From an uncultured SAR86 cluster bacterium (GTDB lineage: Bacteria; Pseudomonadota; Gammaproteobacteria; Magnimaribacterales; D2472): 64,000 nucleotides of DNA. Shown here piece by piece: positions 35,047 through 43,529 of the stretch. A program made the position numbers and the translations under genes. The notes beneath the pieces were generated by a model, which worked only from the letters and a program-made list of their open reading frames with translations, had not been told where the DNA came from and ran no database searches. The first letter of the stretch is position 1; every line of letters begins with the position of its first letter. The DNA lies in the NCBI GenBank assembly GCA_902595065.1, contig CACJOM010000001.1, positions 387,463 to 451,462 of the forward strand. Reading direction: 5' to 3'.

Positions 35047-35849
35047 TTATTGAGCTATCAGATTTTTTTAATAATCCAAGCCTAATTGAAATAGGTTGGC
35101 TGAGAATTCAGTATTATGCAGTAACCTGGATCCTATCAGCAATCTTCATTTTTCAATACCTTAAAAACCATCATATTATAGGAGAATTACAACTAAGCAC
35201 TGATCAGGTAAATGATATTGTATTTTTATATGGTTTGATTTTCGGCGCTATGCTTGGTGGCAGGTTTGGTTACATGCTTTTCTATGGCTTGGATCAACTT
35301 ACATCTAATCCGCTGAGTTTATTTTTTGTATGGGAAGGCGGCTTAAGCTTTCATGGTGGCTTAGTTGGTGTCATTGTAAGTTTATTTTTCTACTCATACC
35401 TACATAAAATTTCTTTTCTGAGGCTTGCTGACTCTATTTGTTTAGCAATGCCCATTGGGCTTGGTTTGGTAAGAATTGGAAACTTTTTAAATGGAGAGCT
35501 CTATGGCAGACCTACAGATGGTACCTGGGGTTTTATTTTCCCAACAGACCCATATGGCTTTGCAAGACACCCATCTCAGCTTTATGAGGCATTTTTTGAA
35601 GGGTTAGTTCTCTTTATTTTGCTAATGTTTGTTAGCGCTAAAAATAATAAGCATGGGGTTATTAGTGGAACCTTTTTATTAGCCTATGGATTAATTCGAT
35701 TTTTTATTGAATACTTTAGGCAGCCTGATTCTCACATGGGTTTTGTTGCATTACAATTAAGTATGGGCCAACTTCTTAGCATCCCCATGGTTTTAGTTGG
35801 GCTAATATTACTAAGAAAATCATTAATAAGAAATGAAGCAATATCTTGA
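35043..35849 (+). CDS. lgt: Prolipoprotein diacylglyceryl transferase
   Basis: Lgt adds diacylglycerol from phosphatidylglycerol to the lipobox cysteine in the inner membrane. The 268-residue protein has about seven helices, GGRFGYMLFYG, EGGLSFHGGLVG, and the signature GLGLVRIGNFLNGELYGRPTD, then RHPSQLYEA. It starts at TTG 35043 overlapping the TSUP stop and overlaps thyA by 17 bp. Lipoprotein substrates occur in this window (43529 and 56615 genes). Confidence 0.96.
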   Translation: MIIELSDFFNNPSLIEIGWLRIQYYAVTWILSAIFIFQYLKNHHIIGELQLSTDQVNDIVFLYGLIFGAMLGGRFGYMLFYGLDQLTSNPLSLFFVWEGGLSFHGGLVGVIVSLFFYSYLHKISFLRLADSICLAMPIGLGLVRIGNFLNGELYGRPTDGTWGFIFPTDPYGFARHPSQLYEAFFEGLVLFILLMFVSAKNNKHGVISGTFLLAYGLIRFFIEYFRQPDSHMGFVALQLSMGQLLSIPMVLVGLILLRKSLIRNEAIS

Positions 35850-36699
35850 GCTTTTAGACTATATTTTGCAAAACGGTGAAGACCGCGGAGATAGAACTGG
35901 CACTGGGGTTATTTCATCTTTTGGTCACCAGATTCGCTTTGATCTTAAGGATGGCTTTCCAGCAGTTACAACCAAATCACTTGCCTGGAAGGGGGTTGTA
36001 TCAGAACTATTATGGTTCTTAGAGGGATCTGATGATGAGCGAAGGCTAGCAGAGATAAGATTTCAAAAGGATAGATCTGAGCTAACCGATTTAAGTAAAT
36101 TCTCAACTATTTGGACAGATAATGCAGATAATCAAGGGGTTGAGCTCGGCTATGAAAATAATGAGGTGACAAAAAAACTAGGTCCCGTTTATGGAGTTCA
36201 ATGGAGAAACTGGGGAGGTGTTGACCAAATTAAAAAGCTTATTAATGATCTTCAATCTAATCCTAATGGGCGAAGACACATATTGAGCGCATGGAATGTT
36301 GAAAAAATTGATTCTATGGCCTTGCCGCCATGTCATGTTATGTCTCAGTTTTATATTTCAAAAAGTGGTAGGCTCTCCTGTCAAATGTATCAAAGAAGTG
36401 CAGATATGTTCCTAGGGGTACCTTTTAATATTGCAAGTTATGCGTTGCTTCAATCCATTTTGGCAAATATATTAAACTTGATTCCAGGCGAATTCGTGCA
36501 TACATTCGGAGATGCTCACATTTATAAAAACAGCATCGATCAAGTTAAAGAACAACTAAACAGAGAGCCTAAAAAACTTCCAAAATTAACTATGCCAAAT
36601 CTTAATTCAATTGATGAGCTAAAAAACTATTCTGTTGATGATTTTGTATTAGATGGATACGAATCTCATCCCGCCCTAAAAGCACCAATGGCAATATAG
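35833..36699 (+). CDS. thyA: Thymidylate synthase
   Basis: ThyA methylates dUMP to dTMP using methylene-tetrahydrofolate. The 288-residue protein has the catalytic Cys in LPPCHVMSQFY, RSADMFLGVPFNIASYALL for dUMP binding, and HTFGDAHIYKN. It is about 24 residues longer than E. coli ThyA (264) because of an insertion between STIWTDNADNQGVEL and GPVYGVQWRNW. folA follows after 4 bp, pairing dihydrofolate production and reduction. Confidence 0.97.
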   Translation: MKQYLELLDYILQNGEDRGDRTGTGVISSFGHQIRFDLKDGFPAVTTKSLAWKGVVSELLWFLEGSDDERRLAEIRFQKDRSELTDLSKFSTIWTDNADNQGVELGYENNEVTKKLGPVYGVQWRNWGGVDQIKKLINDLQSNPNGRRHILSAWNVEKIDSMALPPCHVMSQFYISKSGRLSCQMYQRSADMFLGVPFNIASYALLQSILANILNLIPGEFVHTFGDAHIYKNSIDQVKEQLNREPKKLPKLTMPNLNSIDELKNYSVDDFVLDGYESHPALKAPMAI

Positions 36700-36703
36700 A
36701 TTT

Positions 36704-37207
36704 ATGATTATTTCTCATTTAGTCGCCCTATCCAATAACTTTGTTATTGGCGTGAATAATGATCTGCCATGGAGATTAAAAAAAGATCTCAAACATTTCA
36801 GCACATATACACAAGATAAAGCAATTGTTATGGGAAGAAAAACATTTGAATCAATTGGAAGGCCTCTACCAAATAGAAAAAATATAGTTATCTCCTCAAC
36901 ATTGAATGTCCAAGAGAACTTAGAAATCGTTTCCAGTCTTGAGCAAGGCATTGATGTTGCAAGTCAGTGGAACAAAGCTATGGCAAAAAGTGATGAAATT
37001 GTTTTAATTGGAGGAGGCTATATATTTGAAGATAGTATTAATATAGTAAATAAACTAGTGTTGACAAGGGTAGACTGCACAATAGATGGGGACGTTTTTT
37101 ATCCAAAAATAGATCTTAATGACTGGACAAAAGTCTCGACCGAATCATTCAAAAAAGACTCTGAGAATGAATATAATTTTTGTATTGAAACTTATATAAA
37201 AAGCTAA
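36704..37207 (+). CDS. folA: Dihydrofolate reductase
   Basis: A 167-residue DHFR that regenerates tetrahydrofolate after the ThyA reaction. It has IGVNNDLPWRLKKDLKHF with the substrate-binding Asp, MGRKTFESIGRPLPNRKNIVIS, and the glycine pair in LIGGGYIFED. Size is near E. coli FolA (159). Its stop overlaps the convergent TPR gene stop by 4 bp (CTAA). Confidence 0.97.
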   Translation: MIISHLVALSNNFVIGVNNDLPWRLKKDLKHFSTYTQDKAIVMGRKTFESIGRPLPNRKNIVISSTLNVQENLEIVSSLEQGIDVASQWNKAMAKSDEIVLIGGGYIFEDSINIVNKLVLTRVDCTIDGDVFYPKIDLNDWTKVSTESFKKDSENEYNFCIETYIKS

Positions 37208-38682
37208 GAGCTTTTTTCTTTGGCCCTAGATTGCTGAATAAAATCTCTTCTTAAAGCAAGATTCTTTACTCTTACTTCTTCATTTTCAGCATACTTAATC
37301 CATGAATTAGCTGTCTTCTTAATACGTTTATCTTTATCCCTTGCAGCTGCTCTGAACTGCTTTTTAGCTTCTTCAAAATTTTCAATCTCAAAATGAGCCT
37401 GTCCTAAAACTAACTGAGCTTGAGATCTGCTTTTAACTTTTGGTTTTTTTAGCCCCGCTTCAATGGCTCTTATTGACTCTTCTATTCTATCTTCAAACAA
37501 ATAAAGATTGCCTAACAGTATATAAGTATCTCCGTCTTTTGACATTTTTGCCGCTTTTTCAAGAACAGGAATAGCTTTATCGATTTCCTGCGCCATTCTC
37601 CATGAGTCAGCTAAAAGTTTTAAGTTTTTTTCTGTGTCTTTGATAACAGGGACTAATTCTTCTTTATTTGTCTCCTTGTTTACAATAATCGTTTTCTTAT
37701 TTTGTCCAGCCACCAGAACTTGAGCAGCCCAATAGGGATTTTTACTAATTAAAAGAAGTTGAGCCAATGCAAGATATTCGCCCTCTTTATCGAGTAGATC
37801 TTTATCAAATGCAGCCTTTAGAGTAATCATATAGTCTTCTTCTCTATCCATTTGCTGATATGTGCCGCCTAACTGCAAGAAATATAGTTTTTTAGGATAA
37901 TAGTTTACTAAGATTTCATATATGCCTAGTTGTTGCTCCAAGGAATAAGCTTCGCTTATTATTTTTCTATCCTTTAGCTCATTGAAGCAGGCTGCCAGAA
38001 GAACATACCAATTTTCTCTTGGACGATAACCTTCTACTTCTGCAAGCCGTATAGCCTCTTCCATAGAAGACCTTGCACGAACATAATCTTCTTTTTGAAA
38101 ATATGCTGATGCAAGAAGGTAATAAGATTGCGCAGTAATAGTCTCGACCTCTTCCATCCATTGAAGAATCAGTCTAATTCCTTTATCCCAGTTTTCTTTA
38201 ACTAAATTTAATTGCGCGAGAGTAAGCAAAGAAGATGTTCTTAGGGGAATGGTTGCTTCCGGCTCTTTGAGTAACTGCTCGTAAGCATACATAGCTTGAT
38301 CGTAATCTTCATCACTAAAGTAGATATACCCCCAATAATTCCACATCACAGACCGATCATAGCTTTTTAGCTCATCCCTAATATTCAAGAGTTCTGTTAA
38401 AATTCTTCTGGCCTCAACCCAATCAGGGTCATCTTCTTCTTTTTCTATAAACTGACCTTCATTATCAGGGTCTGGGACCCTCACAGTTTTTTGCCTTTCA
38501 AGTGCCTCAACTACTTTCACAACTTTTTTTGCAGTTTTAGATGTCAGTACTCTTGCTTTTTTATAGGTTTGCTTTTTTTCTGCTTTATTATCTGAGTTGC
38601 TTTGAGCATATGAATCAATTGATCCAAAACAAAATGCTAGAACTATCGTGAGTGAGATGATTGGTCTAAGGTGATTTTTCAT
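37204..38682 (-). CDS. Periplasmic TPR protein of a TonB cluster
   Basis: A 492-residue protein with a cleavable signal peptide (residues 1 to about 26, ending SYAQS) and multiple tetratricopeptide repeats, for example WNYWGYIYFSDEDYDQAMYAYEQLLKEP and SYYLLASAYFQKEDYVRARSSMEEAI. It is the last gene of the DUF3450-exbB-exbB-exbD-tonB run and overlaps tonB by one base. In Vibrio/Shewanella TonB2-type clusters a TPR protein occupies the same place and is thought to support TonB function. Confidence 0.88.
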   Translation of the reverse strand: MKNHLRPIISLTIVLAFCFGSIDSYAQSNSDNKAEKKQTYKKARVLTSKTAKKVVKVVEALERQKTVRVPDPDNEGQFIEKEEDDPDWVEARRILTELLNIRDELKSYDRSVMWNYWGYIYFSDEDYDQAMYAYEQLLKEPEATIPLRTSSLLTLAQLNLVKENWDKGIRLILQWMEEVETITAQSYYLLASAYFQKEDYVRARSSMEEAIRLAEVEGYRPRENWYVLLAACFNELKDRKIISEAYSLEQQLGIYEILVNYYPKKLYFLQLGGTYQQMDREEDYMITLKAAFDKDLLDKEGEYLALAQLLLISKNPYWAAQVLVAGQNKKTIIVNKETNKEELVPVIKDTEKNLKLLADSWRMAQEIDKAIPVLEKAAKMSKDGDTYILLGNLYLFEDRIEESIRAIEAGLKKPKVKSRSQAQLVLGQAHFEIENFEEAKKQFRAAARDKDKRIKKTANSWIKYAENEEVRVKNLALRRDFIQQSRAKEKSS

Positions 38683-39398
38683 TAATCTTCCTCGAGAATA
38701 AAAGTAAATTTATGCGGAACATCATCAACTCTAACAGCTTTACCATCAACAATTTTAGGCTTGTATTTGAGTTTTACAGCAGCCCTTGATGCAGCTGAAT
38801 TAAAAATAGAGCATGGTCTAAACACGGTCTCAGGATTTGTTGGGTCACCACAAGCGCCCTCCAAAGGCTTTGCATTCTCCACTGTTCCTGTTTCAGTAAT
38901 AGTAAATGTGACGACCGCATAGCCCATGATTCCACGCTCTTGCGCTCGTCTTGGGTATATGGGAGTTACTTTAAATAGTGGTATGTATTCCCCATCTCTG
39001 AAAAAGGAACCACTTCCTGCAAAATTAGCTTTTGGTTTTGGCAGGCTTACATCAACACCAGCTAACGGAGCAAGATCTAATTCTGGCTGAGCAATGTCTT
39101 CTGGCTGTTCCTCAGGCTCATCTGGTTTTTCAACATCATCAAAAAGCGTATCAATATCTCTGTCAGGCATTATGACATCACCAAGCTTTCTTGAGTTGTC
39201 AGTTGGAATAGTATTGTCACCTAAATTAATCAAGGCAACCATTAGAAAAAATAGTCCAAGTGTTATAAAGGCAGCAAAGCCTGTGCCTGCTAAATACTTA
39301 TTATAGTTAAATGCTTTTAAATATAGTGCTGCAATGGGACCAAAAGCCTTTGATAGGGTTTGGTAAAATGAATTTAAACTATTTGCAGCCGTATTCAA
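38682..39398 (-). CDS. tonB: Energy transducer TonB
   Basis: A 238-residue protein with a cytoplasmic N-terminus, one membrane helix (about 34-58), a Pro/Glu-rich linker (DDVEKPDEPEEQPEDIAQPE) and the TonB C-terminal domain (IPLFKVTPIYPRRAQERGIMGYAVVTFTI). TonB passes proton-motive energy from ExbB/ExbD to outer membrane receptors. TonB-dependent receptor genes are not in the window, so targets are elsewhere. Confidence 0.94.
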   Translation of the reverse strand: MNTAANSLNSFYQTLSKAFGPIAALYLKAFNYNKYLAGTGFAAFITLGLFFLMVALINLGDNTIPTDNSRKLGDVIMPDRDIDTLFDDVEKPDEPEEQPEDIAQPELDLAPLAGVDVSLPKPKANFAGSGSFFRDGEYIPLFKVTPIYPRRAQERGIMGYAVVTFTITETGTVENAKPLEGACGDPTNPETVFRPCSIFNSAASRAAVKLKYKPKIVDGKAVRVDDVPHKFTFILEED

Positions 39399-39407
39399 TT
39401 TTTTTCT

Positions 39408-39818
39408 CTACTTCGGTTCAGATGCAAGTGAAATGTTATATACGCCTGCCTCTCTAGAGCCATCCATAACTTTAATAATAGTATCAGCCTCAGCTTTTTC
39501 ATCTGCTTGAATCACTACTGATCCTTGAGGATTATCAGCAAGCAATTTAACTACGTTAGCCTTAACTTGCCTTGCATCAATTCGTCTACCATCCATCCAG
39601 ATTTCGCCCGATGCACCTACAGCAATTAAAATTGCTGCATTCTCTTGAGTTTCAGATGTATTAGATTCTGGTCTATTAATCTCTAATCCAGGCTCTTTTA
39701 TAAAATTTGCTGTAACGATAAAGAAAATCAGCATGATGAAAACAACATCAAGCATTGGGGTCATGTTAATTTCTGCCTCTTCTTCTTGAACTGCACTCGA
39801 AATAGCGTTTCTTCTCAC
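39408..39818 (-). CDS. exbD: Biopolymer transport protein ExbD
   Basis: A 136-residue ExbD/TolR protein: short cytoplasmic N-terminus, one membrane helix with the conserved proton-carrying Asp in NMTPMLDVVFIMLIFFIV, and a periplasmic domain. It lies 12 bp after the smaller exbB and 9 bp before tonB in transcription order, forming a complete TonB motor. Confidence 0.95.
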   Translation of the reverse strand: MRRNAISSAVQEEEAEINMTPMLDVVFIMLIFFIVTANFIKEPGLEINRPESNTSETQENAAILIAVGASGEIWMDGRRIDARQVKANVVKLLADNPQGSVVIQADEKAEADTIIKVMDGSREAGVYNISLASEPK

Positions 39819-39830
39819 AATATTCTCCTA

Positions 39831-40355
39831 TTAACTTTTAATTGTATCTTTTATTAATGCTTCTTCTCTGTTTCTAGCTGAGTTAAGGTATATAGTAGCA
39901 AAAACTCCAGAAAGAGCTGTTGTCATGCCAGCCATAGTTGGAAGAGTAGCCTTTGAAACTCCACCAGCCATTGATCTTGCGTCTCCTCCACCAGTAAATG
40001 CCATAACTTGAAAAACTTCAATCATGCCTGTCACTGTGCCAAGCAGACCAAATAAAGGAGCTAACGCAACACAGGTATTTACAAGAGGAAGATACCTATT
40101 AACTTCTGTTTTTGCCTGAGAAATAAGCTTGTCTTTGATTTGTTCAGCTTTCCAGGTTGAATGATCTTCAATAGACTCCCATTCAGCTTTCAAGGAAATC
40201 ATATAGGCTTGATGTCCAGAATTAAAATACCAAATTCTTTCTAAGATAATAGCCCACATGAAAGCAGCTAAAATAGCAATTAACCAAAGGACGCTTCCCC
40301 CAGCAGACATAAAATCTCTGAGGGTATTAAATGCTTCGGTAACCGCGTAAAACAT
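39831..40355 (-). CDS. exbB: ExbB/TolQ proton channel protein (short)
   Basis: A 174-residue MotA/TolQ/ExbB protein with three membrane helices: about 18-38 (GSVLWLIAILAAFMWAIIL), a second in LVNTCVALAPLFGLLGTVTGMIEVF, and a third (LPTMAGMTTALSGVFATIYLN). It forms the proton channel with ExbD. It is the canonical ExbB of the cluster. Confidence 0.94.
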   Translation of the reverse strand: MFYAVTEAFNTLRDFMSAGGSVLWLIAILAAFMWAIILERIWYFNSGHQAYMISLKAEWESIEDHSTWKAEQIKDKLISQAKTEVNRYLPLVNTCVALAPLFGLLGTVTGMIEVFQVMAFTGGGDARSMAGGVSKATLPTMAGMTTALSGVFATIYLNSARNREEALIKDTIKS

Positions 40356-40362
40356 TATCTAA

Positions 40363-41745
40363 TTACTTTGAATCAGAGTGTTCTGCAACAATTCCTGTAC
40401 TTTGTTCTTCAAGAACATTAATGATCCCTCTTGCAGATGAATTCGCAAAAGAGTGTAAAAGTGTTGTTGGGATAGCAACAACCAAGCCTAAGACAGTTGT
40501 CACAAGAGCTTGTGAAATACCGCCTGCCATAATCTTAGGATCACCTGTACCAAACAAGGTAATCTGCTGGAACGTTACAATCATACCTGTAACTGTTCCA
40601 AGCAATCCTGCTAAAGGCGCGACAACAGATATAATTTTTACAACTGGAATTCCTCTTTCAATAGATGGTCTTTCAGCCATTATTGCCTCAGCAAGTCGAA
40701 GCTCAAGAGTTTCAATATCTTTGCCCATATGTTCTTCGCCAACGGCTAGCACCCTGCCTAATGGATTTGATTTATCGTGAGTTTTTGATTTAGCTTGCTT
40801 AGCAACTGCAACGCCCATGGTGTACAAAGTGAACAGTTTCCAAAATGCTATAGCGATACCAATCAATCCAACAAATATAATTATGTAACCAACCTCTCTT
40901 CCTTGATTGACTCTTTCCATCAAGCTTGGATTTTGAATAAGATTAGCTAATAAACTTCCACCAACAGGGCCAGTTGGATCGACACCAAATTTGATAACTT
41001 CACCAACTTCAGCATTTGAAAGTTTTTTTGCTGAGCTGACATATCGTCCTTCAGGTTGTTTACCTAGGAATGCGTATTGGCCTTTGCTGCCAATGTACTC
41101 TAAATATTTGCCATCACATATCGCGTTATAGAGACCTACTCTAGTCACACTACAGTTTACTGATTCACCATCAAGAGTTATGACGTTAGCATTAAAAGAC
41201 ACAACTTCAGAGCCTGCTACCATTTCTCTTTGAAGCTCATACCATAGGCCTTCTAACTCTCTAATAGTTGGCAACTCTGTCGCGCTAGACATCTTGGCAG
41301 AGAGATTGTTTAAGAATGTCTCTCTTTCTCTTCCGTATTGAGCGGAAGTTAAAGAGTCAGCAAAAAGTGCGCTCGCCTCTCCAGCTGAACTTTGTAAATG
41401 ACCAAAAAGCTCAACAAGTGAGCCAAGCTCTTTTTTATAAGCAGCTTCCTTAACTACCAAAATTGCATCATTCTTTTTATATTCTGTTTCGAGCTGATCA
41501 GCTATTCTTTCTTGCCTGGCTAATTCTCTTTTTTCTGCAGCTAACTTTGCAGCTTGTTGATTCTTATTGGCTAAAAATTCTGCCTCTCTTTGAGCATTAA
41601 CAGTCTGCTCAGATGTTCTACCCTGCTCGACCAATTGGAGCAATCCTTGAATTGTTGTTGGCTCACCCTCAGTATTTTCTTGCGCAATAAGAGCAAATGA
41701 AAATACAACAGCAGTAGTTATAAAAAACTTATTTAAATTTCTCAT
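40363..41745 (-). CDS. ExbB-like protein with long periplasmic N-terminal extension (TtpC-type)
   Basis: A 460-residue protein with a signal-like N-terminus (1-20), a coiled-coil periplasmic region (about 40-160) and a C-terminal MotA/TolQ/ExbB domain (VVKIISVVAPLAGLLGTVTGMIVTFQ). In Vibrio the TtpC protein has this plan and is required for TonB2 function. It overlaps the DUF3450 gene by an ATGA-type 4-bp overlap. Function assignment rests on architecture and context. Confidence 0.9.
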   Translation of the reverse strand: MRNLNKFFITTAVVFSFALIAQENTEGEPTTIQGLLQLVEQGRTSEQTVNAQREAEFLANKNQQAAKLAAEKRELARQERIADQLETEYKKNDAILVVKEAAYKKELGSLVELFGHLQSSAGEASALFADSLTSAQYGRERETFLNNLSAKMSSATELPTIRELEGLWYELQREMVAGSEVVSFNANVITLDGESVNCSVTRVGLYNAICDGKYLEYIGSKGQYAFLGKQPEGRYVSSAKKLSNAEVGEVIKFGVDPTGPVGGSLLANLIQNPSLMERVNQGREVGYIIIFVGLIGIAIAFWKLFTLYTMGVAVAKQAKSKTHDKSNPLGRVLAVGEEHMGKDIETLELRLAEAIMAERPSIERGIPVVKIISVVAPLAGLLGTVTGMIVTFQQITLFGTGDPKIMAGGISQALVTTVLGLVVAIPTTLLHSFANSSARGIINVLEEQSTGIVAEHSDSK

Positions 41746-42497
41746 GATGCATCTCCTCTGTAGACAACCGGGAGCATCATGATATCCATAGGAGCAAGTT
41801 TTTGAGCCATTCTAATGCCATCTCTAACCTGAACTCTGTAGCTTCCAGGAAGCTCTTCCCATGAACCTAATTCATTATCATAGTAGCCAGTTTGTCTTTC
41901 ATCTTTAGTTTGAAAGAACATTCCAAGCCTGCCAACTCTAAGGATATTCACAACAACTTCCTGTCCATCTAGTACTATTGTTTCATCATATGCATCTAGT
42001 TTTCTGCCATATTCAGCCTCAATGTTATAGGCTTCTAAGATTTGCCTTACTTGCTCTGATGCTGTTACCTTTGGGTTAGATAACGATGCTCTTACAAGAT
42101 CTAATCTTTGCTTTCTTTCTTCAATATGAAAAGGGGTATCAAGGCTGACATATTTCTCAAGACCTTCGAGCATTCTTTGAGCAAGAGGCGGAATCTGTCT
42201 TTGCATAACTACAACTTGTACAAGTTGTTCGTCATATTTATCCATTAAATCTAGCTGAGCTTGGATCTGAATTCGTTTTTGCGCGTTGTAAAGTTTTAAT
42301 CCTTCAACTTGCTTTGAAACTACTTTAAATTCGTTTATCAATTTATCAGTAGCTGACTCAGTGGAATCAATTTTTGCTTGTGATTTAGCTGAAAGATCTG
42401 AGTTATCTCTGCCAACTTCTAGGACTAGTTCCATCTCTGATGCAGTGACAAAAGTTGTCAGCATAGCAAGAACTACTAAGCTTTTATTCTTTAACAT
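41742..42497 (-). CDS. DUF3450 periplasmic protein of the TonB cluster
   Basis: A 251-residue protein with a signal peptide (about 1-19, ending VTASEM) followed by a long coiled coil (residues 45-110) and a beta-rich end (YETIVLDGQEVVVNILRVGRLGMFFQ). DUF3450 members regularly head TonB clusters with two ExbB proteins, as here, and probably sit in the periplasm next to TtpC. It is the first gene of the run; no strong promoter could be assigned upstream. Confidence 0.88.
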   Translation of the reverse strand: MLKNKSLVVLAMLTTFVTASEMELVLEVGRDNSDLSAKSQAKIDSTESATDKLINEFKVVSKQVEGLKLYNAQKRIQIQAQLDLMDKYDEQLVQVVVMQRQIPPLAQRMLEGLEKYVSLDTPFHIEERKQRLDLVRASLSNPKVTASEQVRQILEAYNIEAEYGRKLDAYDETIVLDGQEVVVNILRVGRLGMFFQTKDERQTGYYDNELGSWEELPGSYRVQVRDGIRMAQKLAPMDIMMLPVVYRGDAS

Positions 42498-42644
42498 TTT
42501 TTTCTCCCTAGGAAAAATGGTTCACTAGTCTAACAGCGTAGTGAAATTATTCAAACTTTTTTTAATCGATAAATTGTACCTAATTTTGCATAAATTGCCC
42601 TAACAATGTAGCAAATAATATATAGATAAAATATACCCGTATTA

Positions 42645-43529
42645 TTAAGATTCTTTAAGAAAAATCTTTGGTATTAGCTTGGGCGTATTTTCTTTGTATT
42701 TTTTGTACTCATCCAGGTGACCCCATTTCTTTTTCCCTCTATATTCCAGCATTCTTACTCCGCTAACATAAACTAATAGCAGATATGAAAAAATAGGAGA
42801 AAATAATGCAAGGAAATTCATTCCCTCGAATGTTGATATTGCCATCACAGTAATTCCTGTCCATAAGCTTATCTCCCCGAAATAGTTAGGATGCCTTGAT
42901 CTTGCCCAAAGACCCTTATTTATAAATACGTCCTTGTTTTCTGGGATTGATCTAAATGCAGATTTTTGATTATCAGCCACTACCTCAACTGCAAAACCAA
43001 ATATAAAAATAATCAACCCTATGAAAAATAAACTATTTATTACCACACCTGACGTGCTAGATATAGCGACCAATGCTGCAGATGAGCATATAAAGACCCA
43101 CATTCCCTGAAGTGTCCATGTCATAAAAAACTGAGAGAAGGATGTTTTTATAGAATCAAACCTTCCATCTTTCTTATCTTTATGAATTCTCATAAACAGA
43201 AATGATCCAAGCCTTACTGCCCATAAAATGATAGCCACTCCAATAATCAGGTTTCCTATTTGAAGAGTTTTGAAACTGCCACTTGCATATAGAGCGAATA
43301 AAATAGTGAAAATGTATGTTAGGCTGCCTGTAAGATCATAGAACTTTTCTGTTCTAAAAAGAAAGGCTGGAATATAAGCCATCCATTGAATGACAAATGT
43401 GATGACTAATAGCTGAGTAACTAAGTTAGCTCCAGAAAACTCGATGCTATTAAAAGAGATTGCATCAGCATACAGCTTTGTAAAAATAAAAACTCCAGCT
43501 GCGATGGTTAAATTAGTTAAGTGCTTCAT
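42645..43529 (-). CDS. DUF1295 membrane protein, steroid 5-alpha-reductase-like
   Basis: A 294-residue protein with six to eight membrane helices and the family signature GLWARSRHPNYFGEISLWTG near residues 211-230, related to the NADPH-binding end of sterol/steroid reductases. Substrate is unknown; lipid double-bond reduction or isoprenylcysteine-type chemistry are possible. The ATG at 43529 is chosen because it forms a TAATG junction with the M2 peptidase stop; an upstream ATG would extend it by six residues. Confidence 0.88.
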   Translation of the reverse strand: MKHLTNLTIAAGVFIFTKLYADAISFNSIEFSGANLVTQLLVITFVIQWMAYIPAFLFRTEKFYDLTGSLTYIFTILFALYASGSFKTLQIGNLIIGVAIILWAVRLGSFLFMRIHKDKKDGRFDSIKTSFSQFFMTWTLQGMWVFICSSAALVAISSTSGVVINSLFFIGLIIFIFGFAVEVVADNQKSAFRSIPENKDVFINKGLWARSRHPNYFGEISLWTGITVMAISTFEGMNFLALFSPIFSYLLLVYVSGVRMLEYRGKKKWGHLDEYKKYKENTPKLIPKIFLKES

